This document shows, one piece after another, positions 34,646-45,775 of a stretch of 64,000 nucleotides of DNA. The stretch is from Flammulina velutipes (Eukaryota > Basidiomycota > Agaricomycetes > Agaricales > Physalacriaceae): assembly GCA_011800155.1 (NCBI GenBank), contig CM022369.1, forward strand, positions 3,410,001-3,474,000. The letters are read 5' to 3'. A model generated the notes under the pieces. That model had not been told where the DNA came from. It saw only the letters and a program-made list of their open reading frames with translations, and searched no databases. Each line of letters starts with the position of its first letter. Positions within the stretch are counted from its first letter, which is position 1. The position numbers were made by a program, and so were the translations under genes.

Positions 34646-35714
34646 ATGCTGCGAAACCTCTGCATAGTGGTGGCGTTGATTCATACGATCTTTCTCTGCC
34701 ATGCACAGTGCGTCTTGCGCCCGTGTTCCGGTCAAGTCCTTTACTGATTATACTCAGCCCGCTCCGAGATGATCTCGGTCTGTCGCTAGGTCCTAGGGCG
34801 GGTGATGAGACATTTCTTGTTGAGACTGTCAAGGTCGACGAAAAGAGGGGAACGGCCAAAATTAATAATAAGTATCTTTTTCTGGAACGAAACCCTGTGG
34901 AGCTAGGCAAGAACGACGTGAAAGGATTGAGCCGGAAGTACTATCTCTACGACCCAGGCCACGAGAATTACGAAGTGGAAAGACCAGCGATACTCAAGAT
35001 TGTTGACTTGGACATGGCGAAGGGACTTGGTGGGAATGCTCAGGCTTTTCTGATGAAAGAGGGGGAATATTGGGGGAAGGTATGTGTTACGCCGGAAGTC
35101 TTTGGGGGATGTTTATTGATGTTCGGCATTGGCAGGTGGAAGGTAACATGTTCTTGTGGCAGACTGATGAACCTGTTGATCTCAATGGTCAGCGGGTGTA
35201 TATGGTTCTGTACAGACCAGCTCGTACTGGTGTTATTTTTGGTCATATGGGCAATCTGCACCCGTCAGAGCCTCTAAAGTTCATAGGTGAATGGTATCTG
35301 GAATGGAAGACAGAGGTGGAAGTGAATTACATGCTCGGACAGTGCAAATATGTTGCATTGGAGACACACAAAAGTCTTGCTGAGAAGGGCATGGAGTGCG
35401 TGACTGTTTTTTTTTCGCGTGGTGTTTGAAAGCTGATGGTGTGTTATAGAATCGATGATTACGACCTAGACAAATGGGTGACAGACAAGAAATGCAAGCT
35501 TTGGCTGCCGAATGAGATGAATGTCGCGTTCAATCATGAGTCTATGGTTAAAGGGGCCAAGAAGCTGAAACTCACCACCAGGAGTGATTATGAGGCCCAT
35601 TTTCGACATGTAAAGAAAGAGCTCGACCTTGTGATTACTCAGGCATCGGTCAAGGGGCAACTAGAGAGGTTGTCGAAAATAAAGGCGGTGGAGCTTATGA
35701 GACCGGGACAATAA
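34646..35714 (+). CDS. Y4: secreted Y-family protein, short-linker form, exons 34646..34707, 34758..35079, 35136..35395, 35450..35714
   Basis: 302 residues, the shortest complete copy. The signal peptide is about 20 residues (MLRNLCIVVALIHTIFLCHA) and is followed by PLRDDLG. The acidic linker is nearly absent, so the core begins about 25 residues later: VKVDEKRGTAKINN, NDVKGLSRKYYLYDP, ILKIVDL, EGEYWGK, then VEGNMFLWQTDEPVD, LKFIGEWY, then IDDYDLDKWVTDKKCKLWLP and EMNVAF. Intron phases are identical to the others. This suggests that the linker is dispensable and the core is the functional part. Confidence 0.75.
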
Positions 35715-36379
35715 AGAATTACGTTGCATAATTCCATGTCTTCAGTAATAGTTTATATAGCATTTACCTGCACCTACATACAGATACAAATTTTTAATTC
35801 ACGCTTTGAGAGACCAAACGCAGAGATTCCCAGGTTCCTGTACCCCGACTAGGTATGTACGCACTACAGAGCGTCATCAATGGAACTTGGGTATTAAGAG
35901 TTCAACCCGTACTTCCAGTTGAGGAGATCAACTAGGATGCTAGTAAGGTAGCGTCGTTCTGACGGCTAGGGTAAGGTGCAGTGGTAGGATGTGTGCCGTT
36001 CGTCGGGCCGGAGTTTGCCGGTAGTTTTCAGTTAGATACCACCACCACCGCGATGTACTTTCGACACGTTAACGACGCGTCTTGTCCAGCGTAATGTATC
36101 TATACTCTTCGAGGAACTGCGTCAGTCAATACTCCCGACTCCCCGTTGGATACAACGATAGGAATACCCATACCCTATGTGGCGCATAAGCCATCGTGTC
36201 AAGGTTCCGTGTCATGACTTGTTGCCGTATTTCATTCCACGCTGACTTGTGTATTCATAGATTATAATCCACCACCGGATCCTATGTTCTCCTGTCGGTA
36301 TGAGACACGAAGGCTTGGCTCCGCAAACGACTCTGTTCTATAAACATAGGCCTTGACGTCCTTTCTCCCTACAACCACC
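35715..36379. other. Spacer between Y4 and ARM-like gene
   Basis: No gene. Serves as the 5' flank of the ARM-like gene and is the source of the copies at 30318 and 32640. Confidence 0.55.
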
Positions 36380-39300
36380 ATGGGAAACGCTCCATCCAAC
36401 GAGCAAGACGTCCAAGACGAGCAAGATGAAGAAATCGAAGAGCCCGAACCTGAACCCACCGTTGAACAACTCCCAGAACTCCTCGAGCGCGCGAGCGATA
36501 GCGACATCGAGATAAAGTGGAAGGTGTGTAGAGTTTTCTAGCGATGAATACTAACTAACGATCTTCAGGCTCTGTGCAACTTGGAGCGTGTACGGTGCGG
36601 CAATCCAGACGAAGCGACCGAGCCCCTTATTCCGTTCGTGCTGGCACTTATTCCCGAGCTACCGGCTCTCGAAGACGAGAACGTGGTCATCGCGTCTGTC
36701 GACCTCGTCTGCAACATGATGACGTCCACCCCCGCCAGCACAGAGGCTCTCCTACCTCATCTGGAGGCTCTGATCCCGTTCATCGCAGGCGGAAAATCCA
36801 ACGTCGCAACGTATAATCAGATCTATTCCTCCCTCGAAGAACTCCTCGAGGCAGACGAGTCCCTATCCTCGCGCCTCCTACCCCGCATTGCGTCCGTCAT
36901 CCAGGATTCTCCCGACGACCAGACCATCAAGGATCTTCTCAACGGCATCTATGTTTGCGCCGTTTACGGTCGTTCCCATTGTTCCAAACTTCTCCTCCAA
37001 GCCGGCATCTTCGACCTTGCCCAAGCTTCCACCGCATCGGCGTCCAGCGAGACTGTTTCCGCTGCTGCAGATATCCTTGGTCACTACCTTTCCGACGAGG
37101 ACTTCCAGACGCAGGTCAAGACCGTCACCGGCAAGATAATCGCTGCCACCAAGGCCGACGTCATTCTCACGTTTATCGACACCCTCTACCATCCCAACTC
37201 ACTCATCTCTGCCATCGCAGTGGAGAAGCTGACCGCCTTGGAAGACGCGGACAAGGAGCTTCTTCTGGCCCTCGGAAAACAGAGATATTGGATCGCTCTC
37301 GTCCTCCGTCTCCAGTACAAGGACCCCGACGTATATGGGGCCTCGGAAGAATGGGCTTTGGCTCGTCAAATGGAAGGTGAAGAGCCAACGTCAGTTGTAG
37401 ACGCATTCCGCTCCGTCTGGACGGGCGACTATTCAATTGATACCAAATTGGGTGTCGCAGGGGGCCTCGCGCTCTCTTTTGATGGGATTCGGAATGCTGC
37501 GTTCGAAGCAGGCTTTATCCATTTTATCCTCGATATTCTCAAGGGACCCGACGAACATAAGGCAGTGCGCATTCTGGTATGTTTGCTACTCGTTCTTTCC
37601 CCTCTTTCTAACCTTCTCAAAGTCAATCCTAACCAAAATGGTCGCAGACAACCAGCGCGCTGGGATACATCTGCTGACAGGAGACGGCGTCATCGACCAA
37701 CTCATCCCTTTCGTCGCTTCGCCCAATTCTGAAATTCGCAACTATACTTTACGGTCTTTGGCCTCCCTCTGCGATTCGTTCACGAGCGACGCAGATTCCC
37801 TGCGCGATGTGGCCAAAACCGCATTCTCGACCCCAAATAATCTTTCCCTCATCGTCGGTGCTCTGTATCACGATGACAAGACCACTGCGAACTACGCTGC
37901 CATTCTTCTCGCGGAGATGATGCTCAATGAGGACGGCTCTGAATCATGGAGCTACGACAGCGCTTCTTCTGACCCACCGCCTCCGACACCGTTCAAGGAC
38001 CAGATCTTCACGGCTGAACTGGTTCACCATGTTATTGGTCTCTTGCAATATAAAGAATCGTCCAAAGGGGCGTTCTACCTCCTCTGCTACGGATGCTGGG
38101 GCTCTGACCGAACGCTCGAGCTCGTCAAGACCGGTTTCCAATCCTACGTCGATTCGGCTGACGTGTCGTTCTTTTCGGCGCTCCATCATCCTAATGTCAG
38201 AGGCTCCCATATCTCGCGCGTGGCTGAAGCTGCTGCCTATGCGGGAGCGATGCCAAGGGTGTTGCAATTGTTGAAGGAGCAGACGACGAAAGAGTCTCGA
38301 AGAGCTGCTGTCGATGGACTGAGCAACTTGCTTATGGCGCCTTCGGCGGACAAGGACATGTTGTACGGGGACGCGTACTTGCCCGGGGCGATGGCGGCGT
38401 TGTTGGCGGACGAGGACGAGGATTCGCTCACGAACTTCTTGTGGATGTCGAGGCAGCTGAGCAAGAACGAGAATAAGTGGGTGGGTGAGGGGAAGTGGGC
38501 TGTCTTGGGTGGGGACGACGTCGTCGCGCATTTGGTGAGCATGTTGGAGGTGAAGAAGGAAGAGGTCGCTATGGAGGAACCGGACGAGAGTGCGATGGAG
38601 ATGCGAGAGTATCGGAAAGCGCAGAAGGAGTATAAGGAAGCCGTTACGGCTGCGGAAGAGAAACCTGGCCGGTAGGTCTTATCGACTCGCGATTTTGTTC
38701 GATGCTGATGTTTCCTCGTTTCTTAGGATACTTGAGAAGGTTCTGAGTGTGATCGAATTTACGCTCGCGGCGACTGGACTGAAAGCTGAAGCGTTCATAC
38801 GTCCTCTTATGACTCGCACCTCCGAGTCTCCGCGCATACTTGGTGTTATCGACAAGATCGTCTTACTGGAAGGCTTTGACTCCACAGTTCTTGTGGATTC
38901 GATGAACGACATCCTGGCCAGAGCCGAATCGTGGGACATGATGGAGGAGTGGTGTAATCCGGAGCGACAAGGCATCCCTGCTGCTGTTCTCAAGACCACG
39001 GCTCTGGAGTGTTTGGTCGGGGATGTTGGCGGTGAGGATGAGGACTCCATCGACCCCGCTGGATCGCTCGTGGCTCTCGCAGCTATGGTCAAGATTTCCC
39101 CGCCCGACTACGTCAAGAAGATCAAGGATACGTTCTTTGGGAACCCCCGCGCTGTCAAGGACTCGCTTTTGATTGCTGGAGGAGCAGCTGGGGAGGGATA
39201 CATCGCGGACTCGGCGACGAATGCGCTCTTCACGCTCGCGGCTGATTATCCCGAAGGTATCAAGGTGTTGGCGTCGCCGGAGTTGTTTGAGGTGGCGCTG

Positions 39301-40411
39301 ACGCGGTTTGATGATGAGGAGAATGGGTCGGGGGAGTTACTTGCTCCGCTCATTGGGTATGCGTGTGAGAATGATGAGGAGGCTTTGGGGAGGGTGAGGG
39401 AGATGGTGAAGGGGTATCTTGAGGCGCTGCAGGTGCCGCCTGAGGTGAAGGGTGGGGGAAAGAAGAAGAAGCAGAAGAAGGTGAAGCAGGCGAGGATGGG
39501 CTTTTACGAGACGTGGAGGAGGATGAGGGCGCTGGTGCGAACTACGCCTGCTGCGAGGAAGGCGCTTCTTGAGGCTGGTGCTATTGGGGAGGTGAAGCGC
39601 GTGTTGGAGTCGTCGAAGGATGAGGATGATAAGGAGACTGCGATCCGCTTTTTGCGGGAGCTGGTTAATGCCCATCCGGAGGAGGGACATGCGCAGGATG
39701 TGCTGCCTGTCTTGCCGGCTGTGAAGGTCATGTGGGAGGAGGAAGTTGGGTTGTCGGCGGTGGTGCTGTTTTTGAAGGAAGTGGACGTGCGGGTGTTGTT
39801 GGGGGATGAGGTGGGGATGGAGGTGGCGCGGTTGGTCGTGCGGTCGTTGGGTGAGAACCCGTCGTCGTTTGATCAAAGCGCGCTGTTTGAGGCTGCTGTT
39901 CGTGTGGCGGGTGATGAGGTTGGGTATGGGGTTGTTGTGGATACTTTGAGGGAGTGTTTTGAGGCGGATGATGAGAGGGTTGTGAAGTATGAGATGTTGT
40001 GGGGGTATTCGCATCCTGTGCAGGTGTTAGCGCGGGATGGGCCGGATGTTGCAAGGAGAGTTTTGGAGGACGCTGGGGCTGTGGAGTTTGTGTTGAGGCT
40101 TGTGGGGATGGATAGTTTTCAGGTGGGTTTTTTCTTTTTTGTTTGCTTGGTCTTTCTAATGGTTACTGTAGGCTGTGGCGAATGGGGCGGAGAGTGCTGG
40201 TGTGTTGATTGAGCATGTTCAGGGGATGAAGGAGCGGTTAGTGGGTCCGGTGTTGGAGGTGTTGAAGGTGCGGGTTGGTGAGGCGCGGAAGGCGAGGGGG
40301 GATGCGGAGGGGAGGAGGGATGAGGAGGAGGGTGCAGAGGAGTATAGTCAGTTGGTTAGGCAGGTTGAGGTCATCGAGAGGGTTCTTGGGGTTCTTGGGC
40401 CTTTGGTTTGA
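36380..40411 (+). CDS. ARM/HEAT-like helical-repeat protein with a probable frameshift, exons 36380..36523, 36569..37576, 37648..38671, 38727..40122, 40172..40411
   Basis: About 1270 residues. Starts MGNAPSNEQ, a good N-myristoylation signal, followed by an acidic Glu/Pro stretch. The rest is almost wholly helical, with repeating motifs such as LLNGIYVCAVYGRSHCSKLL, ILTTSALGYI, RNYTLRSLASLCDS and LLEAGAIGEVKRVLESS, as in armadillo-type scaffolds. A Lys-rich patch (GGGKKKKQKKVKQ) lies near residue 920. All junctions are in phase except exon 2-3: spliced at GTATGT/GCAG the frame reads TTSALGYI and meets a TGA, while the continuation (HLLTGDGVIDQLI) is in the next frame, one base off (37665-37672). 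This may be a true lesion, a sequencing error, or two genes with a start at the ATG at 37639. The exact family is not certain. Confidence 0.65.
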
Positions 40412-40617
40412 AATTTTTGGATTTGTGTATCTATGTAAATGTACTGTAAAATCAGAGAATGAAATGATGTATACGTCCGGCTTTTGTGTGTGGTGCACAT
40501 ACCTTGATCACTTTGAGTAAGTCGAGAGGGTTTATAGTAGTTCTGATTTCCCTGGAGTATTACTATTGATGTATTATTGGACTTATAGATGAAGATATCG
40601 CGCTCGCCGACTTCCGC
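40412..40617. other. Spacer between convergent ARM-like gene and Z1
   Basis: No gene recognised. Confidence 0.45.
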
Positions 40618-41278
40618 ATCAAAGACTCGAAATCTCACTAGATGTACCTTCTGTTTGGACGCTTTCCAGCGACATATTGCCAGAGAGATGTTTGAATGAG
40701 TTTGCGGGCATGGTATACAGCCCGAGGATCTTGTCTTGCAGTTGTCCATGTCGGTTTTGAGTGCGGACATTTCGGCGGTGAATGCGACGCGGTTGGCTTT
40801 GTATCTGGCACATTCGGCTTTGCATCTGGCACTGCTGGCTTTGTATCTGGCACTTTCGGCTTTGTATCTGGCTCTGTTGGCATGTTGGGCGTTGAACTTG
40901 GTTTCGATGTCGACGTCTTTGTTTTTGGTTGGTTGATTTTGGAAGGTGAGGGGGAGGGAGGAGCTTACGCGGCAGCTGGCCTTGGACTAGGGGCTCGAGG
41001 GGAAATGCTCACGATGTTGAAGGAGGGGCTTGGAGGGTTAGGGATGGGATGTCGTAGACTGAAGTGTGGGGGTACCTCTCAGAATCAGTGTCGTTGGTGG
41101 GGGTGATGGAGCATAGAGAGTGGCGAGGGGTGCGCCATCGACGTTCAATTGGAGATTGGGTGGATGATTGGAACCGGACGGGCGGTTTGTGGACGGTTTG
41201 GCGGGAGGTGTATCCTAGGACTTGGGGAGCGAAGAGGGTGGGGATTGTGAAAGCTGGATATGAGTCGGGGGTGGGCAT
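40618..41278 (-). CDS. Z1: small coiled-coil protein, exon 1 41076..41278, later exons uncertain
   Basis: Paralog of Z2. Exon 1 (67 codons) starts MPTPDSYPAFTIPTLFAPQV, then LGYTSRQT and KPPVR, nearly as in Z2, and ends at a GTACCC donor in the same phase. An exon around 40960-41020 (a NIV-x-I part, GTAAGC donor at about 40965) corresponds to Z2 exon 2. The last exon (about 40618-40925) encodes a heptad coiled coil, ARYKAES / ARYKASS / ARCKAEC / ARYKANR, and ends in one of two possible frames. The phase of the exon 2-3 junction does not fit the heptad frame. Either an exon boundary differs from Z2 or there is a frameshift. No family recognised. Confidence 0.5.
40795..40878. repeat. Coding minisatellite, 4 x 21 bp
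   Basis: Four units of GGCTTTGTATCTGGCACNNNC type (40795, 40816, 40837, 40858), differing at a few bases. Each equals one coiled-coil heptad of Z1 on the minus strand. Confidence 0.85.
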
Positions 41279-41685
41279 TAAGGAAGTATTGTGAGCATTG
41301 GACTTGGGATATGTAAAGCAACTCGCCGTCGCATGTTCGGCATGTTCTGAGCACAAGTCATAAACTTCAACATAACTTGGTTGTCGGTTGCAACAAGTAA
41401 GGCGTGACGTGTCTTATCCCGACTCCGACTCGGACTATCTGAATGTTCTTTCATGCCTACCCCCGTGGTTATTACTTGACTTATGAGAGAGAGAATGGTA
41501 AGCATCAACCAGCTGCTCGACGTTCATCGTTGAGTTGGGAAGTGTGTGTATATCAATGTACTCTATGGACACCGAGATATACCTTTCTCACTGATCTCGA
41601 CCGATTCCTGTTTCCATCATGGCGTGGGAAAATAATCGACTTGAACTGATGTGGCGTCCGATATGCACTATGTATTATGTCCAAC

Positions 41686-42312
41686 CTACATACCACAACC
41701 ACTGGGAGATACCTGGACGTGTTCGTATTTGAATGCTGCGAGAAGGTCGAGGGAAGCCCCGGTGATCTCATCTGGGAAGTCACTGAGGAGGGCGGTCAGG
41801 ATAGAGTTGAGGCGGGCTTTGTGTGTTGCTTCGAATTCGGCCTGTTCGGCTCTGAATTTGGCTTTCCAGGTGTTGAAGGCGGCTTTGTCGTCTAGTTGGA
41901 AGTGAGTGTGCGAAGGGGGAGCAGAGAGGGAGAGGGGCTTACGTTGGAGGTCACGGTGGCGGTTTGCCTTGGGCCGGGTAGACTGGGTGCCAGCGCGACG
42001 CAGAATTCTCACGACGTCGAAGGTGATGCTGCGGGGTTAGGTATGGGATGAAGTTTAGGGGATGAATGGTATGTACCTCTGAGAATCAGTGGGGGCTGGA
42101 ATTGGGGTGATTGAGTATAAAGAACGGCGACGGGGTTTGGTATGATGTTGACGTCGGCGTTGACGCTTAGGTCGGGTGACGGCTTTTGGACATGACTGGG
42201 TCCGGACGGGTGGTTTATGGATTAGTTGGAAGGTTTGGCGGGAGGTGTATCCTAGGACTTGGGGGGCGAGGAGAGCGGGAATCGTGTAAGGTGGATAGTT
42301 TGAGGCGGGCAT
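41686..42312 (-). CDS. Z2: small coiled-coil protein, exons 42077..42312, 41943..42028, 41686..41891
   Basis: Three exons in phase give 175 residues. The N-terminus (MPASNYPPYTIPALLAPQVL, then GYTSRQT, then HKPPVR) matches Z1. A basic middle part (RPKRQRRRQ) may be a nuclear signal. Exon 2 encodes ITFDVVRILRRAG. Exon 3 encodes a charged helix (AAFNTWKAKFRAEQAEFEAT) likely to form a coiled coil, followed by FPDEITGASLDLLAAFKYE. Introns of 48 and 51 nt have GTACAT/CAG and GTAAGC/TAG ends. No family recognised. The pair Z1/Z2 plus a relic upstream point to local duplication. Confidence 0.65.
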
Positions 42313-42559
42313 TAAGTGAGGAATTGTATTGTGAGCGCGCGGTTGGGATTAAAGTAACTCGTGCGCGACATGTTCCGAGCGCAGCAACTTCAACTGCGCA
42401 AGCGGTTTGTTAATTCGATGTACGTTGTTGGCGTGGAAAGATAACTGACCTTTGAAGGATGTATTTCGTTTTGAGGTCATCGTTCAGCTCCTGGATGACG
42501 TCCTGCGCATGTTTACGATTATGCCATCCTATGTACGACATAAACAGATCCCATTCAGC

Positions 42560-42690
42560 TTTTGCCTGGACGTGTTCGTCATAATGCTGCGAGGACCCTG
42601 GTGGAGAGGTCGAGTGAAGAGTCAGACAGGACTTGTATGCTTGGGGCGCGAAGAGAGTGGGATCGTAGGGGGATAGTATTTGCAGTTCGA
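42560..42690 (-). pseudogene. Z3: relic of a third Z gene
   Basis: Around 42640-42685 the minus strand still encodes the start region of Z genes (Tyr-Pro-Pro, then a CTCTTCGCGCCCCAAG stretch as in FAPQ). The frame is then lost. Spacing to Z2 is like that of Z2 to Z1. Confidence 0.45.
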
Positions 42691-43875
42691 GGGGGGCATT
42701 TATTGAGTGGGCGCGTATGTAGGCGAGATTGGGTAAAGCAAGCGTAGACTCGGCATTTTCCGAGCACAGCCACCACTGTAGTGCTCTTGGATGGTTACTA
42801 TTACGACTTGTAAGGTGCGTGTCGGTACACGACTTATCCCTTTGACTCCGACCTAGATACGAATCTCGCCGCTGGCGCTTTGTCTGGAAGGTCTATTGCT
42901 TTATTTTGAGCGAGCGCCGGTACTACATAACGACATGAATGAGGCTAGCTTCTCGTACTCGGGAATATAAACTGGGAGCTGTCAGATAACTTTTTATAGG
43001 TTTGTATGGCGCAGACGATTGGAGCTATTTAACCCCAAGATGTGCATCCGTTTGTTGGCGAACTGAATGATGATGGTGGCGGGTACACTGAGGGATATAT
43101 GTGAGTGGGTAGAAGACGTGTATGTGTATGTGTGGGCTTCCCCATCTCCGCGCACGTTGGTGGTTGACGTTGATTATTGGGACGTTGACTTTGGGTGAGT
43201 CATCCGTGTGGCGCTGGGATCGGACGGCGACGGATCATGGGTGGGGGGATTATTGTGTTGTTTGGCTGCAGGCGCAATGGGCCTCGACTAGCGCGTGCTA
43301 TGTCACAAGAGGAGGGCCATTCTGGACATGGTGCGGGATTTATGCCATTTGAAGGGTGGGTAAGTTGTGTTGTACGGAATAGAGAAGCGGTAGAGTTGAG
43401 ACCGCTTTCTCCGAGAATTTCATCTCCCGCGCTGGATGGAGGAAGTTGGTAAAATTATGGCAGGAGAGTGGGTGTGTGTTCTGTTATCGAGAAAAAATCG
43501 TATTTGAAAGAGTCATGGGATGGGGTACCGTAGAGGGACTTCCTATCAGATATTCGAGATGTCTTCTGGCTGGAGCGATTGCTTACGTAAAGAGATTCTC
43601 TGCTTGCAAAGGTTTACCATTGACCACGACCATCTTCATCTGTTTATCGTTTGCTTTTCCTTTTGTCGTTCTCGACAGCGCCCAGGTTACGATCTACCGG
43701 CGACGAGAGGCGTTTTGCCTGCTCGCTTGTCGTCTTTCCCGCCCCCCCTCCCAACCGCCAATTCATCCCTCTCCGGCCGTCATGATATCCCTCTAATTCG
43801 CAACACCGACCTACGATTTGCATCCATATACGAACCAAGATTCCTCTCACTATTTTTTCTGAACGATCGGATAGG
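42691..43875. other. Long intergenic region upstream of the kinase gene
   Basis: About 1.2 kb. Open frames are short and lack splice-consistent partners. It probably holds the kinase promoter and 5' UTR, and the pyrimidine-rich stretch 43735-43800 is typical of fungal promoters. No gene supported. Confidence 0.5.
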
Positions 43876-45569
43876 ATGGCGGACCAAGACGACTCTGCGC
43901 AGACTGACGGGGACAGCCCCGACAGTTCTGACAAACCACCGCATGAAGCTACGCCCACGCCCAAAACCATAACGAAGAAACCCCACCCGAACCATATCCC
44001 TATGCCTCCCCCCGACTCGAGTTCGTTCGAGAAGCAGCCAGGCCACACCCTCGCGTCGCTGCAAAAGCTGTCGCTGGCTGCGCCTATGCTGCACACCCAG
44101 GAATCCTCGGGCAGCACGTCCACCGCGTCGTCCCCGACCGTCTCGGACAGCGACTGGGGCAGTGTCCCGTCCACACGCGCAAACAGCAGAGCACCCAGCC
44201 GCGCACCGAGTATGTCTGCCGGTACCGCGGGGGACAAACTCCCTCCTCCTCCTCCTCTCACCACCACCAAACCCGCCGACCCACCCTCCTCCGCCTCGAC
44301 ACTCCGTCCGCCCAAAGCGCCGTCCGTGACCTCCCAGGACGGCGGCGGCCACAAGTTCAACCTCAAGGATCTCCTGGGCTCCGGCCCCAAGCTCTCTAGA
44401 AAATCATCCCAGCGCTCGACTGGCAGCAGCCGGAGATCAGACGGAGATAGCGATGCGGGGGGTAGGGGCCCTAGGTCAACCGGCGGCGACTCCACGGCTA
44501 GCCTCGCTTCAAAGTATGGCGTCTGCCAAAAGGTCGCCATCGGCAAAGGTGCCACCTCTGTCGTCCGACTCGCTCACAAGTGGGATCGGAGCGAAGAGAA
44601 GCTGTATGCTATCAAGGTGTGTTCCCTAGCTTCATACGACTTTTCTTGGCTCACACTATGTCTAGGAATTCCGCAAACGTCGCAAGAACGAGACGGAGAA
44701 AGAGTACATCAAGAAACTCACCGCCGAGTTTTGCATCTCGTCTACCCTTCACCATGTCAATATCGTTGAGACTGTCGATCTTATCCAGGACGAGAGTCAG
44801 AAATGGTGCGAGGTGATGGAGTTCTGTCCTGGTGGGGATCTGTACGCTGCGATAAAAAAGGGTGGAATGTCCCCGAGCGAAGTCGAGTGCTGCTTTAAGC
44901 AGATTCTTTGCGGAGTGTCGTACTTGCATAGCCAAGGCGTCGCCCACCGTGATCTCAAGCCTGAGAACCTTTTCTTCGATACGAAAGGTCATCTCAAGGT
45001 GCGTCCGCTCTCTTTTACTATTCACATTTCTAACGACCAGGCAGATCGGCGACTACGGTGCTTCGACGGTTTACCGGTTGCCTTGGGAAGCGACGGTTCA
45101 CATGTCGACGGGCCTTTGCGGGAGCGAGCCGTACATTGCTCCAGAGCAGTTTCTGGGTAAACGTGAGCCATCCATCCCTCCACCTTTCCCCATCCTGACG
45201 TCTGTAGCGTACGATGCGCGACTTGTGGATATCTGGGCATGTGGCGTAGTGTACTACTGCCTGCACTTCCAGGAGCTCCCATGGCGCGCTGCGCAGCCCT
45301 CGGACGCGATGTACGCAGCCTACGCCCAGGCGTGTGCGTCTGCGCAGGGGAGCACGCCTCCCACGATCAATAATCTTTCGCCTCGGATATGCCGTCCGCT
45401 GATTCGCCAGATGTTGGAGCCCAATCCGAAGAAGCGGGTGACGATTGAGGAGGTGATGAAGAATACTTGGATTGAGGGTGTTGAGGTGTGTCATGAGGTT
45501 GCGTCGCCGAAGCATGTGCATGTGCATGCGCAGGCTTTGGCGCTGGCGCAGTTGGGCCAGTTGTCGTAG
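43876..45569 (+). CDS. HAL4/HAL5-type protein kinase, exons 43876..44616, 44666..44998, 45045..45162, 45208..45569
   Basis: Ser/Thr kinase of the fungal NPR/HAL group, which sets potassium transport and nutrient-permease stability at the plasma membrane. Four exons in phase give 517 residues. Residues 1-210 are Ser/Pro-rich and disordered. The catalytic domain starts at YGVCQKVAIGKGATSVVRLA (glycine loop), with the ATP lysine in LYAIKEFRKR, the helix-C Glu in KLTAEFCIS, the catalytic loop HRDLKPENL, and APEQF with DIWACGVVYYCL. The metal-binding triad reads DYG (IGDYGAS) instead of DFG. The segment CGSEPYIAPEQ is usual for this group. Introns are 46-49 nt. It ends with a His/Ala/Gln-rich tail. 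Confidence 0.9.
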
Positions 45570-45775
45570 TGTGTTCTCTTTCCTCCGCCCCCCGTAGTCT
45601 TAATACAAGCTTACATACGTACGTGATTGTTTAGCAGTGTAGTTGTTATTATCTATAATTTTGTGACGATTTTTGGACGGTGCGAGAAGAAGACCTAACC
45701 CTAAGATACATATTCTCCTTGCGTTCATACGCTCATCATCTCCCGATCCAAAAACCTTGCGCTCCTACGCTCATC

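Noticed and set aside
39337..40014. 225-codon minus-strand frame rich in His, Pro and Leu
   Set aside because: Shadow of the ARM-like exon 4, composition typical of an antisense frame.
40795..40878. Regular short repeats that might suggest a CRISPR-like array
   Set aside because: The units are directly adjacent without spacers and encode coiled-coil heptads in a eukaryotic gene.
43644..44555. 303-codon minus-strand frame over the kinase N-terminus
   Set aside because: It is a shadow of the GC-rich kinase exon 1; the plus strand has a complete, spliced kinase.
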